Made by a program: the position numbers and the translations under genes | Notes under the pieces: model-generated | Seen by the model: only the letters and a program-made list of their open reading frames with translations | Database searches by the model: none | Told to the model about the DNA's origin: nothing | In this document: one piece after another, positions 32,754-40,011 of the stretch | Layout: every line of letters begins with the position of its first letter | Numbering within the stretch: the stretch's first letter is position 1 | Origin: Limivivens faecihominis | GTDB lineage: Bacteria; Bacillota; Clostridia; Lachnospirales; Lachnospiraceae | Assembly (NCBI RefSeq): GCF_020686945.1 | Contig: NZ_JAJEPR010000014.1 | Coordinates: 1 to 64,000 of the forward strand | Direction of reading: 5' to 3' | DNA length: 64,000 nt

Positions 32754-33593
32754 TCAGGCAACAACGATAATTCCGCCGTCGTTGGCATACATGCTGCTGA
32801 TTCCGGCTGTATCTACAACGAAAATTCCCTTGGGATGAATCCGGTTGATCAGGGTCTCTTTTACCATCTGGGCACGCTCCGGGCAGTTGCAGTGGGAAAT
32901 GGCGATCACAGTCTCATCCGGGTTTACCACTTTCTCCACAATGCTGTCCACCATACGAACCAGGGCTTTGTTCATGCCTCTGGCCTGATCCAGCTGGGTG
33001 ATCTCGCCCTCCGGCGTGGATACCATCACCGGTTTGATCCGAAGAGCCGTTGCCACAAAGGCTTTCACTTTGCTTAAGCGACCGTTTTTCCGTAAGGTCT
33101 CCAGATTTTCGAGAACAAACCAGGTCATCTGGCTGTCGATATAGGCTTCTACCTTGTCGATGATCTCCTCAAAGGGAAGTCCCTGCTCCTCGCACTCCTG
33201 GATTTTCAGACCGATGAGGGTCTCGCCGATGGAAGCGGAACGGGAATCGAAGATATAAACTTTTGCGTCCGGCTTCTCCTCTTTCAGAAGGTTCATTCCC
33301 AGAACGGCGCTGTTGTAGGAACCGCTGAGTTTTGAGGATAAGGTGACTGCAAACACATGGTCCGCGTCACAGTCAAAAGCAGCCCGATAGGCCTCCGGGG
33401 AAGGGCAAGAGGATTTCGGACAGTTGGGGCTGGCCGCCACCCGTCTCAGGAAATCTGCCTGGTCAAAAGTTGCATCATCTACAATATTGTGATCGTCTAC
33501 CTGTATCATAAGAGACGCCGTCTCAAAACAGCCGCTGGCTTTCATCTCGTCGGTCAGTTCGCCGCAGCTGTCAATTACTACCTTGAAGCTCAT
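32754..33593 (-). CDS. DegV family fatty-acid-binding protein
   Basis: DegV proteins bind a fatty acid and, in some Firmicutes, act as FakB partners of the fatty-acid kinase FakA. The 279 aa include VVIDSCGELTDE at the N-terminus, TSQPSP-like PKSSCPSPEAY (about 58-68), VTLSSKLSGSYNSAV (about 82-96) and the FVLENLETLRKNGRLSK motif near 157. The start has GGAGG six bases upstream. Its leader contains a full copy of the GAGTCCC hairpin repeat. Confidence 0.9.
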   Translation of the reverse strand: MSFKVVIDSCGELTDEMKASGCFETASLMIQVDDHNIVDDATFDQADFLRRVAASPNCPKSSCPSPEAYRAAFDCDADHVFAVTLSSKLSGSYNSAVLGMNLLKEEKPDAKVYIFDSRSASIGETLIGLKIQECEEQGLPFEEIIDKVEAYIDSQMTWFVLENLETLRKNGRLSKVKAFVATALRIKPVMVSTPEGEITQLDQARGMNKALVRMVDSIVEKVVNPDETVIAISHCNCPERAQMVKETLINRIHPKGIFVVDTAGISSMYANDGGIIVVA

Positions 33594-33635
33594 ATATCAT
33601 TCCTCCAAATATGGATTTCTATCGTTCAGTACAAA

Positions 33636-33732
33636 GCCACAGTTCTTCGCTCCGCTTCGGTCGGTGATAAACGAGTCCCACCGGGACTCATCACCCCGTG
33701 CTTCGCACTATCGCTGCTATCGCTAGCTTCTG
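33636..33732 (-). repeat. GAGTCCC hairpin repeat, copy C, in the degV leader
   Basis: Read on the minus strand it matches copy B (10616-10711) almost base for base over about 96 bp. It lies between a predicted degV promoter (33772-33800) and the degV ribosome site, so it should be transcribed as part of the degV 5' leader, ending about 43 nt before the start codon. Confidence 0.85.
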
Positions 33733-33771
33733 TTCTGAACTGTTACGAAACGTAGTTTTAAATACTACCTC

Positions 33772-33800
33772 ATCATAGCATATCCCCAGAGGTTTGAAAA
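33772..33800 (-). promoter_or_regulatory. degV promoter
   Basis: On the minus strand, TTTTCA (33795-33800), 17 bp, TATGAT (33772-33777). The -35 is weak. The resulting leader is about 170 nt and includes repeat copy C. Confidence 0.55.
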
Positions 33801-33817
33801 GAGTTTTTTTTAAAAAC

Positions 33818-33846
33818 TTGTCAAATCCCGGAATTCGGGCTATGAT
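33818..33846 (+). promoter_or_regulatory. Promoter of the DUF5721 gene
   Basis: TTGTCA (33818-33823), 17 bp, TATGAT (33841-33846). The spacer contains a CCCGGAATTCGGG palindrome. Confidence 0.75.
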
Positions 33847-33877
33847 ATAGGAAATGATTTTTCCGGAGGTTTTATCC

Positions 33878-34375
33878 ATGCGCGCATTTCAGATCCAGGA
33901 CGTGAAGAGCTTCATGTCCCATCTTCTCTTATCTAACACCTTCGACCGCTTTCTTCTGACGGAGGCTTCTATCACGACCTTTAACACCTTTTTCATCGAC
34001 GGTCATCTGCATAAAGACTATTTTTCTTCCGATGAGGCGGAAATGGCTGAACTTACCACCTACTCCTACTGGGAACAGCTGCGGCCTTTTGCCCTCTCCC
34101 TTATTAAAGGAAAGAAGACGCCCCTCGCCATGAAAATCGTCTTCTCTCTCGCTCCGAAAAATGTGGAAAAACTCATCCTTCAGAACCACCTTTCTATCCG
34201 GCCCGAGGAGATCGGCGGCCTTTTCCTGAACGTCCTCTATGACGGACAGAAGCTCACCGTTACCACCGGCACCTCCCTGAAAACCTTCTCCCTCGATAAG
34301 ACCCTCTCCCAGCTCTGGGACGAACTGGCGGCGGCTTTTTTCCGGAAACACGGGATTCCCTTCACGACTTTATAA
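33878..34375 (+). CDS. DUF5721 family protein
   Basis: A 165-aa soluble protein of a family typical of Lachnospiraceae; no function is known to me. It begins MRAFQIQDVKSFMSHLLLS, has a central HLHKDYFSSDE segment and a C-terminal WDELAAAFFRKHGIPF. No membrane helix or signal peptide. GGAGG eight bases before the ATG at 33878 sets the start; the frame is open eight codons further up. It precedes htpG but has its own promoter. Confidence 0.8.
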   Translation: MRAFQIQDVKSFMSHLLLSNTFDRFLLTEASITTFNTFFIDGHLHKDYFSSDEAEMAELTTYSYWEQLRPFALSLIKGKKTPLAMKIVFSLAPKNVEKLILQNHLSIRPEEIGGLFLNVLYDGQKLTVTTGTSLKTFSLDKTLSQLWDELAAAFFRKHGIPFTTL

Positions 34376-34402
34376 AAACTTTATATTTTTTAGAGATTTT
34401 TG

Positions 34403-34429
34403 TTAGCACTCACCTTGTTTGAGTGCTGA
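34403..34429. promoter_or_regulatory. CIRCE operator (HrcA binding site)
   Basis: TTAGCACTC, nine bases, GAGTGCTGA: the CIRCE inverted repeat with one mismatch in the second arm. It lies 7 bp upstream of the htpG -35 box. hrcA is not in this window. Confidence 0.9.
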
Positions 34430-34436
34430 TTTTCTC

Positions 34437-34465
34437 TTGACTTTTCACTGGAAAGGTATTACACT
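34437..34465 (+). promoter_or_regulatory. htpG promoter
   Basis: TTGACT (34437-34442), 17 bp, TACACT (34460-34465), a vegetative sigma promoter just downstream of the CIRCE element. The leader is about 52 nt. Confidence 0.75.
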
Positions 34466-34523
34466 GAGAAACAGCAGGGGCCAGAGAGCCCGTCGATCTA
34501 TAGAAAAAAAGGAGTGTTTCAAT

Positions 34524-36590
34524 ATGAGTAAAACCGGTAATTTATCCATTAACAGTGAAAATATTTTCCCGATCATAAAAAAATGGCTCTATTCCGACCA
34601 TGATATCTTTGTCCGTGAGCTGATTTCCAACGGCTGCGACGCCATCACCAAACTGAAAAAGCTGGAAGCCATGGGCCAGTACACCTTCCCGGACAATTAC
34701 AAGGCAAAAATCGAAGTCATCTGCGATCCGGATGCCAAGACCCTGAAATTCATTGACAACGGTCTCGGCATGGACGAGGATGAGGTAGAAAAATACATCA
34801 CCCAGATCGCTTTCTCCGGCGCTACCGACTTTCTGGAGAAATACAAAGACAAAGCAAACAACGATGAGATCATCGGCCATTTCGGACTGGGCTTCTATTC
34901 TGCATTTATGGTAGCCGACGACGTTCACATCGATACCCTTTCCTATAAAGAAGGAGCAAAACCCGTTCACTGGGAGTGCGACGGCGGTTCCGAGTATTCC
35001 ATCGGCGACGGTGAGAAGGTAACCGTTGGAACAGAGATCACCCTTTTTCTGAATGAGGAGAGCGTGGAGTTCGCCAATGAGTACCGCGTCCGCGAGGTAC
35101 TGGAGAAATACTGTTCCTTCATGCCGACCGAGATTTTCCTGAGCAAGGCCAACGCTCCCCAGGAGTACGAAACCATCGACGAGAGCGAGCTTCGCGACGA
35201 CGATGTGGTAGTTGAGCACATCCACGAGGATGCAAAGACCGAAGAGAAAGAAAATGACAAGGGTGAGAAAGAGACCGTTGTTGTTTCCCCGGCCAAAGAT
35301 CAGGTAAAGATCAACAAACGTCCGGTTTCCATCAGCGATACCCATCCGCTGTGGACCAAGCATCCCAACGAGTGTACCGAGGAAGAGTACAAAGAATTTT
35401 ACCGCAAAGTCTTCATGGATTACAAGGAGCCCCTGTTCTGGATCCATCTGAACATGGATTACCCCTTCAACCTGAAAGGTATCCTCTACTTCCCGAAGAT
35501 CAACACCGAGTATGATTCCATCGAGGGAACCATCAAACTCTACAACAACCAGGTCTTCATCGCCGACAACATCAAAGAGGTAATTCCGGAATTTCTGATG
35601 CTCTTAAAGGGTGTCATCGACTGCCCGGATCTGCCGCTGAACGTTTCCAGAAGCGCTCTGCAGAACGACGGTTTCGTGAAGAAGATTTCCGATTATATCA
35701 CCAAGAAAGTGGCAGACAAGCTCACCGGTATGTGCAAGACCGACCGTGAGAACTACGAGAAATACTGGGACGATATCAGCCCCTTCATCAAATACGGCTG
35801 CATCAAAGAGCCGAAATTCAGCGAAAAAGTCCTGGATTACACCCTGCTGAAAGATCTGAACGGCAAATACTTCACTTTCCCGGATTACATCACATCCGTA
35901 AAACCGGCTGAGGAAGAAAAAACCGAGGAAAAGGCCGAGGAGACAACCGATTCCGCTGAGAAGAAAGAGGACGAGAAGAAACCGCAGACCACGATCTACT
36001 ATGTGACCGATGAGATCCAGCAGAGCCAGTACATCAACATGTTCCGGGAGCAGGGTATGAACGCCGTTATCCTGAAACACAACATTGATTCCGCTTTTAT
36101 CACCCATATCGAGCGTGAGAAAGAGAAGGAAAATATCCATTTCCAGCGTATCGATGCAGATGTGACCAATGACTTCAAGGAAGAAGTTTCCGCCGACGAG
36201 CTGAAGGATGAGACCGATGCTCTGACTGAGCTCTTCCGCAAGGCTCTGGGCAAAGATAAGCTGGAAGTCAAGGTAGAGAAGCTGAAAAATGAGAATATCT
36301 CCTCCATGGTAACTCTGTCCGAGGAGAGCCGCAGAATGCAGGATATGATGAAGATGTACGGCATGGCAGGTATGGATCCCTCCATGTTCGGCACCACCGA
36401 GACCCTGGTTCTGAATGCCAACAACAAGCTGGTTCAGTACATCTTTGAGCACAAAGATTCTGAGAATGTTCCGATGTTCTGTGAACAGCTCTACGATCTG
36501 GCTCTCTTAAGCCACAAACCGCTGAATCCGGATGAGATGACCAAGTTTATCACCAGAAGCAACGAGATCCTGATGCTTCTTGCCAAATAA
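34524..36590 (+). CDS. htpG: Molecular chaperone HtpG (Hsp90)
   Basis: ATP-dependent dimeric chaperone. The N-terminal ATPase shows ELISNGCDAITKLKKL (about 27-42), DNGLGMDEDEV and GHFGLGFYSAFMVAD; the usual SNAxDA reads SNGCDA here. Acidic Lys/Glu-rich stretches interrupt it near 235-250 (TEEKENDKGEKE) and 455-480, in the linker and middle domains, longer than in E. coli HtpG. 688 aa from ATG 34524 with GGAG upstream. CIRCE upstream predicts HrcA control, unlike B. subtilis htpG. Confidence 0.96.
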   Translation: MSKTGNLSINSENIFPIIKKWLYSDHDIFVRELISNGCDAITKLKKLEAMGQYTFPDNYKAKIEVICDPDAKTLKFIDNGLGMDEDEVEKYITQIAFSGATDFLEKYKDKANNDEIIGHFGLGFYSAFMVADDVHIDTLSYKEGAKPVHWECDGGSEYSIGDGEKVTVGTEITLFLNEESVEFANEYRVREVLEKYCSFMPTEIFLSKANAPQEYETIDESELRDDDVVVEHIHEDAKTEEKENDKGEKETVVVSPAKDQVKINKRPVSISDTHPLWTKHPNECTEEEYKEFYRKVFMDYKEPLFWIHLNMDYPFNLKGILYFPKINTEYDSIEGTIKLYNNQVFIADNIKEVIPEFLMLLKGVIDCPDLPLNVSRSALQNDGFVKKISDYITKKVADKLTGMCKTDRENYEKYWDDISPFIKYGCIKEPKFSEKVLDYTLLKDLNGKYFTFPDYITSVKPAEEEKTEEKAEETTDSAEKKEDEKKPQTTIYYVTDEIQQSQYINMFREQGMNAVILKHNIDSAFITHIEREKEKENIHFQRIDADVTNDFKEEVSADELKDETDALTELFRKALGKDKLEVKVEKLKNENISSMVTLSEESRRMQDMMKMYGMAGMDPSMFGTTETLVLNANNKLVQYIFEHKDSENVPMFCEQLYDLALLSHKPLNPDEMTKFITRSNEILMLLAK

Positions 36591-36611
36591 GCGTTAAGAA
36601 AAATAAGACCG

Positions 36612-36647
36612 GGATTCCCCCAAAAAGGAGTCCCGGATTTTTTTGTC
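36612..36647 (+). terminator. htpG terminator
   Basis: CCGGGATTCC pairs with GGAGTCCCGG around a short A-rich loop, followed by ATTTTTTTG. Confidence 0.9.
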
Positions 36648-36693
36648 TCCGCTCTTTTCTTTTAAAGATTTGTCTGCTATACTGATAAAATCA

Positions 36694-36777
36694 GGGTCAG
36701 AATGCACTGCTTTTCCGGCAAATATGTATGCGCTTGTTCCGGTAGCGATCTGTTCTTCAAAAATATTGCTCTGACCC
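36694..36777 (+). promoter_or_regulatory. Foldback leader before traX
   Basis: GGGTCAGA (36694-36701) and TCTGACCC (36770-36777) would close an 84-nt domain in the traX leader, downstream of a possible TATACT -10 at about 36679. No known RNA family is recognised. Confidence 0.4.
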
Positions 36778-36810
36778 GCCAAACACAATTTCTCCAGGAG
36801 GATCTTACCC

Positions 36811-37539
36811 ATGATGGAAAAACTTGCCCCTTATCGGGTATTCACTTCCAGTTCCCTGAAGCTCATCGCCGTCATCACCATGCTGATCGACCATTTCGGG
36901 GCCACGGTCATGAGCCAGGCGATCTTAAAACTCCCCGCTGTCAAAGCGGATGCGGACCTTTACCATAACATGCTCATACTCTACCGGCTGATCCGCTACA
37001 TCGGCCGCGTTGCCTTTCCCATCTACTGTTTTCTTCTGGTGGAAGGCTTTATCCATACCCACAGCAAGATGAAATATCTGCTGCGGCTCGGAATCTTCGT
37101 GCTGATCTCCGAGATTCCCTTCGACTATGCGATTTACAATCACTGGTTTTACCCGGACAAACAGAACGTGTTCTTTACCCTGTTTTTTGGCATGCTGGTG
37201 ATGGTACTGGTGGATCGTTTCCGAAACGACTGGCTGCAGTTTCTCATTATGGCCGTCGGCGTTTATCTCGGCTGGCTCTTTAAGACCGACTACGGTGCAA
37301 GAGGCGTTTTTCTCATCTGTACTCTGTTTCTTGTCCGCTATGCCCGTCCGATCCAGTGTCTGGCCGGAGCCCTCATCATGCAGTATGAGCTCACAGCTCC
37401 CCTGGCCTTCGTGCCCATCCTTCTCTACAACGGAGAAAAAGGCAATCTGAAAATGAAATACTTCTTCTACTGGTTCTACCCGGTTCATCTTCTGCTGCTG
37501 GGTCTTGCCAGAGATATCGTCCTTTTCTATTTCGGATGA
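36811..37539 (+). CDS. TraX family membrane protein
   Basis: A 242-aa protein with about seven to eight membrane helices. TraX of plasmid F acetylates pilin; chromosomal relatives in Firmicutes are of unknown role and probably acyltransferase-like. Family features: LKLIAVITMLIDHFG (about 16-30), RLIRYIGRVAFPIYCFLLVEGF, EIPFDYAIY and the C-terminal WFYPVHLLLLG. AGGAGG lies nine bases before the first of two adjacent ATGs. No conjugation genes are nearby. Confidence 0.88.
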   Translation: MMEKLAPYRVFTSSSLKLIAVITMLIDHFGATVMSQAILKLPAVKADADLYHNMLILYRLIRYIGRVAFPIYCFLLVEGFIHTHSKMKYLLRLGIFVLISEIPFDYAIYNHWFYPDKQNVFFTLFFGMLVMVLVDRFRNDWLQFLIMAVGVYLGWLFKTDYGARGVFLICTLFLVRYARPIQCLAGALIMQYELTAPLAFVPILLYNGEKGNLKMKYFFYWFYPVHLLLLGLARDIVLFYFG

Positions 37540-37549
37540 ATAACCAATT

Positions 37550-37598
37550 ACAGCCCGCAGCATCATTCCTGACCATCTGAATGAATACTGCGGGCTGT
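37550..37598 (+). terminator. traX terminator
   Basis: ACAGCCCGCAG pairs with CTGCGGGCTGT (perfect 11 bp, 27-nt loop), then CTGTTTAC. It lies between traX and the convergent HAD genes. Confidence 0.75.
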
Positions 37599-37638
37599 CT
37601 GTTTACTTAACGTCAAAACATTTTTATGAATTTCTGAA

Positions 37639-38436
37639 TCATTCCTGCTCTTCTGCAAGTTTTCTCAAAATTCCAAGAACACCATTTTCCTCATAGGAAG
37701 GAGCCACATGCTTCGCGGCCTTTTTGACGCCATCGGCGGCGTTGGCTACGGCGTAGCTCTCCCCGGCCTGTTGAAACATGCCGATATCGTTGAAGTTATC
37801 GCCGAAAGCCATGGTTTCTTCCGGGCGGATTCCCAGGATTTTCTGGAGCTCCTTCAGAGCGTTTCCTTTATCTGCCGCCGGGTCCACGAAATCGATCCAA
37901 CACTCTCCCGCCTGGAACACCCGGAACGTATCCTTCCAGCGCTCCTCTATCGCAGCCCCGATCCCGGCGATACCGGCCCTCCGGTAAATGGCCAGCTTCT
38001 GGATCTCCACAGGCTCTTTCGTCACATCTTTTACCAGATGAATCTGATTGTGATAGCCCTCCACCTGGAGCCGCTCGAAATCCTCGTCGTGCTGCTCGTA
38101 GTAGATGCCATCCAGCGTGGAGGCCGTGAAAATGCAGTCCGGAAGGGTTCGCATGTAGGCGATCAGCCTCGCCACATCCGTCTGGTTCATTCCCATGGAA
38201 TAGAGTTTTTCACCCTTTCGCATAATGTTCGTTCCATTTCCGGAGATAAAAACAATGTCATCAAAAACCGGATCCAAAAGGGCCCGCATGCTGCTGTACT
38301 GACGGCCGCTGGCTCCCACAAAAAGTATTCCTTTTTCCTTCAATTTCCGAATGATCTCATAAAATTCCGGATTGATGCTGGTAGTTCCTTCCGGCACCAG
38401 GGTTCCGTCAATATCCGATGCAACCAGTTTAATCAT
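37639..38436 (-). CDS. Cof-type HAD-IIB sugar-phosphatase-like hydrolase
   Basis: A 265-aa HAD phosphatase with the Cof cap. Motif I is ASDIDGTLVPEG (about 6-17), motif II GASGRQYSSM (about 42), the lysine lies in LQKLAIYRR (around 147), and motif IV is MAFGDNFNDIGMF (about 212). Substrate unknown; the family acts on sugar phosphates and cofactor phosphates. It is a tandem paralogue of the upstream gene and overlaps it by 8 bp. Confidence 0.92.
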   Translation of the reverse strand: MIKLVASDIDGTLVPEGTTSINPEFYEIIRKLKEKGILFVGASGRQYSSMRALLDPVFDDIVFISGNGTNIMRKGEKLYSMGMNQTDVARLIAYMRTLPDCIFTASTLDGIYYEQHDEDFERLQVEGYHNQIHLVKDVTKEPVEIQKLAIYRRAGIAGIGAAIEERWKDTFRVFQAGECWIDFVDPAADKGNALKELQKILGIRPEETMAFGDNFNDIGMFQQAGESYAVANAADGVKKAAKHVAPSYEENGVLGILRKLAEEQE

Positions 38437-39211
38437 ATTTTCCCTCCAGAATTTCCCGTAGAGTGTCCTCCACCAGGGCTGTGCGGTAAGGGCAGAGCTT
38501 CTTCACTGCCTCAGGAGAATTTTCCATGGCCACGCCGTTTTTCACCGCGGCCAGCATCTCCAGATCGTTGTAATTGTCACCGAAGGCCATGATCTCCTCC
38601 GGTTTGACGTTGAAACGCTTTTCCAGAGCCCGCATCGCAGAGCCTTTGTCCACGCCCTCCTGGATCGTATCCAGCCACTCCATGCCGGAAGTCACAACCC
38701 GCATCAGCCCTTTGAAGCGTTCCGCCCACTCTTCGTAATGCTGGGAACCGTTCTTTTCATAAAGCGAAATTTTAATATACGGCTCTTCCACTTTGAAAAT
38801 GTCATCCACCACAGTGACGTTATTTTTTACCACATGGATCAGATGCTCCGCATAGGCCGGGTCTTTTGGCTGCACATAACAGGTGTTCATGCCGGAAAGA
38901 AGAACCTCCGTGTCCCCGTGATCCAGAATGATCTTCATGATCTTCTGACCGAGCTCCCGGTCAATGATATGTTTATCGACAACCTCACCCTGATACATAA
39001 CCAGAGCACCGTTCTCGCAGATATAGGCAATCTCATCCTCCACACCGTGGAACAACCGGTAAAGATTCGGATACTGGCGGCCGCTGGCTGCGGCAAAAAT
39101 CCTGCCCTGCTTCGTCAGCTCATGAATGAGCTTTGCGGTGCCGGGATTTAAGGACTGGGCATGGTTTAAAAGAAGGGTTCCGTCCAGATCGCTGGCAATG
39201 AGTTTTATCAT
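38429..39211 (-). CDS. Cof-type HAD-IIB hydrolase (tandem paralogue)
   Basis: A 260-aa HAD phosphatase. Motif I ASDLDGTLLLNH, motif II AASGRQYPNLY, motif IV MAFGDNYNDLEML. Shares the same beginning (MIKL-ASD-DGTL), SGRQY and GDN-ND blocks with the next gene, so an old tandem duplication is likely. AGGAGG precedes the ATG, inside the tail of the upstream gene. Confidence 0.92.
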   Translation of the reverse strand: MIKLIASDLDGTLLLNHAQSLNPGTAKLIHELTKQGRIFAAASGRQYPNLYRLFHGVEDEIAYICENGALVMYQGEVVDKHIIDRELGQKIMKIILDHGDTEVLLSGMNTCYVQPKDPAYAEHLIHVVKNNVTVVDDIFKVEEPYIKISLYEKNGSQHYEEWAERFKGLMRVVTSGMEWLDTIQEGVDKGSAMRALEKRFNVKPEEIMAFGDNYNDLEMLAAVKNGVAMENSPEAVKKLCPYRTALVEDTLREILEGKYD

Positions 39212-39214
39212 CGG

Positions 39215-39880
39215 TCAATCCTCCTTTTCCATCGCAAACAAAAAGATCTCCTCCGGCTTCTCTGCGATGTGACAGGCCTTGCTCTCCTCCAGCTCCTTCC
39301 GGTCACGGAAGCCCCAGAGAACGCCCACGGTTTCCATTTCCGCTGCTTTTCCAGTTTCCATATCAGTGGCAGTATCGCCGATGTAGAGGCAGTCCTTTTT
39401 CTCCGCCCGGAAATGCTCCGCGAGACGGTTGGCCCCGATGGGGGACGGCTTTCTCGGAACGCTGTCGGTCTGCCCCTGAATCGCGTCAAAATAGCCTTTT
39501 CCAAACAGGGTCTCCACCACGTCCACCGCCTGGGCATGGGGCTTGTTGGAAAGGACGGAAATTTTGATGCCTGCTGCTTTGAGCTTTTCCAGAAGCTCCG
39601 GAATCCCCTCGTAGGGAACGACTTTGTACATACAGGTCTCGCTGAAATATTCCCGGTATTTCCGGTACATCTCCTCATACTGGCTGCACTCCGCGTCCCC
39701 GGCCGCCCGAAGGCAACGGCGGCAAAGCTCCTTCGCCCCGTCTCCTGCAAAATATTTAAAACTTTCTGTGGGCTGTTCCGGAAGGTTCATCTCTCTTAAT
39801 ACCCGGTTGGCTGCTACAGCCATAGACTCCAACGTGCTGGCAAGCGTGCCATCCAGATCAAATATACATAATTTCTTCAT
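39215..39880 (-). CDS. HAD hydrolase, phosphoglycolate-phosphatase-like
   Basis: A 221-aa HAD subfamily IA enzyme: IFDLDGTLASTLES (about 6-19), SVLSNKPHAQAV (about 112-123), KPSPIGANR and YIGDTATDMETGKAAEM (about 170-186). Resembles Gph/PpaX phosphatases. The ribosome site is weak (AAAGAGTG). First of three HAD genes in one operon, followed 3 bp later by the Cof-type pair. Confidence 0.9.
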   Translation of the reverse strand: MKKLCIFDLDGTLASTLESMAVAANRVLREMNLPEQPTESFKYFAGDGAKELCRRCLRAAGDAECSQYEEMYRKYREYFSETCMYKVVPYEGIPELLEKLKAAGIKISVLSNKPHAQAVDVVETLFGKGYFDAIQGQTDSVPRKPSPIGANRLAEHFRAEKKDCLYIGDTATDMETGKAAEMETVGVLWGFRDRKELEESKACHIAEKPEEIFLFAMEKED

Positions 39881-39916
39881 GAAAAATCACTCTTTCTTTT
39901 GTTCTCAAACATGCTT

Positions 39917-39945
39917 AGGATACCATGTTTTTCCGGGGTTTACAA
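39917..39945 (-). promoter_or_regulatory. Promoter of the three HAD genes
   Basis: On the minus strand, TTGTAA (39940-39945), 17 bp, TATCCT (39917-39922). Confidence 0.6.
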
Positions 39946-39960
39946 TGGAACAAAGGTACA

Positions 39961-39998
39961 AAAAAACCGCCTTACCAGCGCAAAACGGAGGTAAGGCG
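39961..39998 (-). terminator. GH95 gene terminator
   Basis: On the minus strand, CGCCTTACC and GGTAAGGCG (9 bp, 13-nt loop), then GTTTTTTTG. It separates the fucosidase from the HAD operon promoter. Confidence 0.9.
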
Positions 39999-40011
39999 TA
40001 CAAAATATTTT

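Noticed and set aside
36811..37539. Conjugative element, because of the TraX-like gene
   Set aside because: No other transfer, relaxase or integrase genes; TraX-like proteins are common chromosomal genes in Firmicutes.
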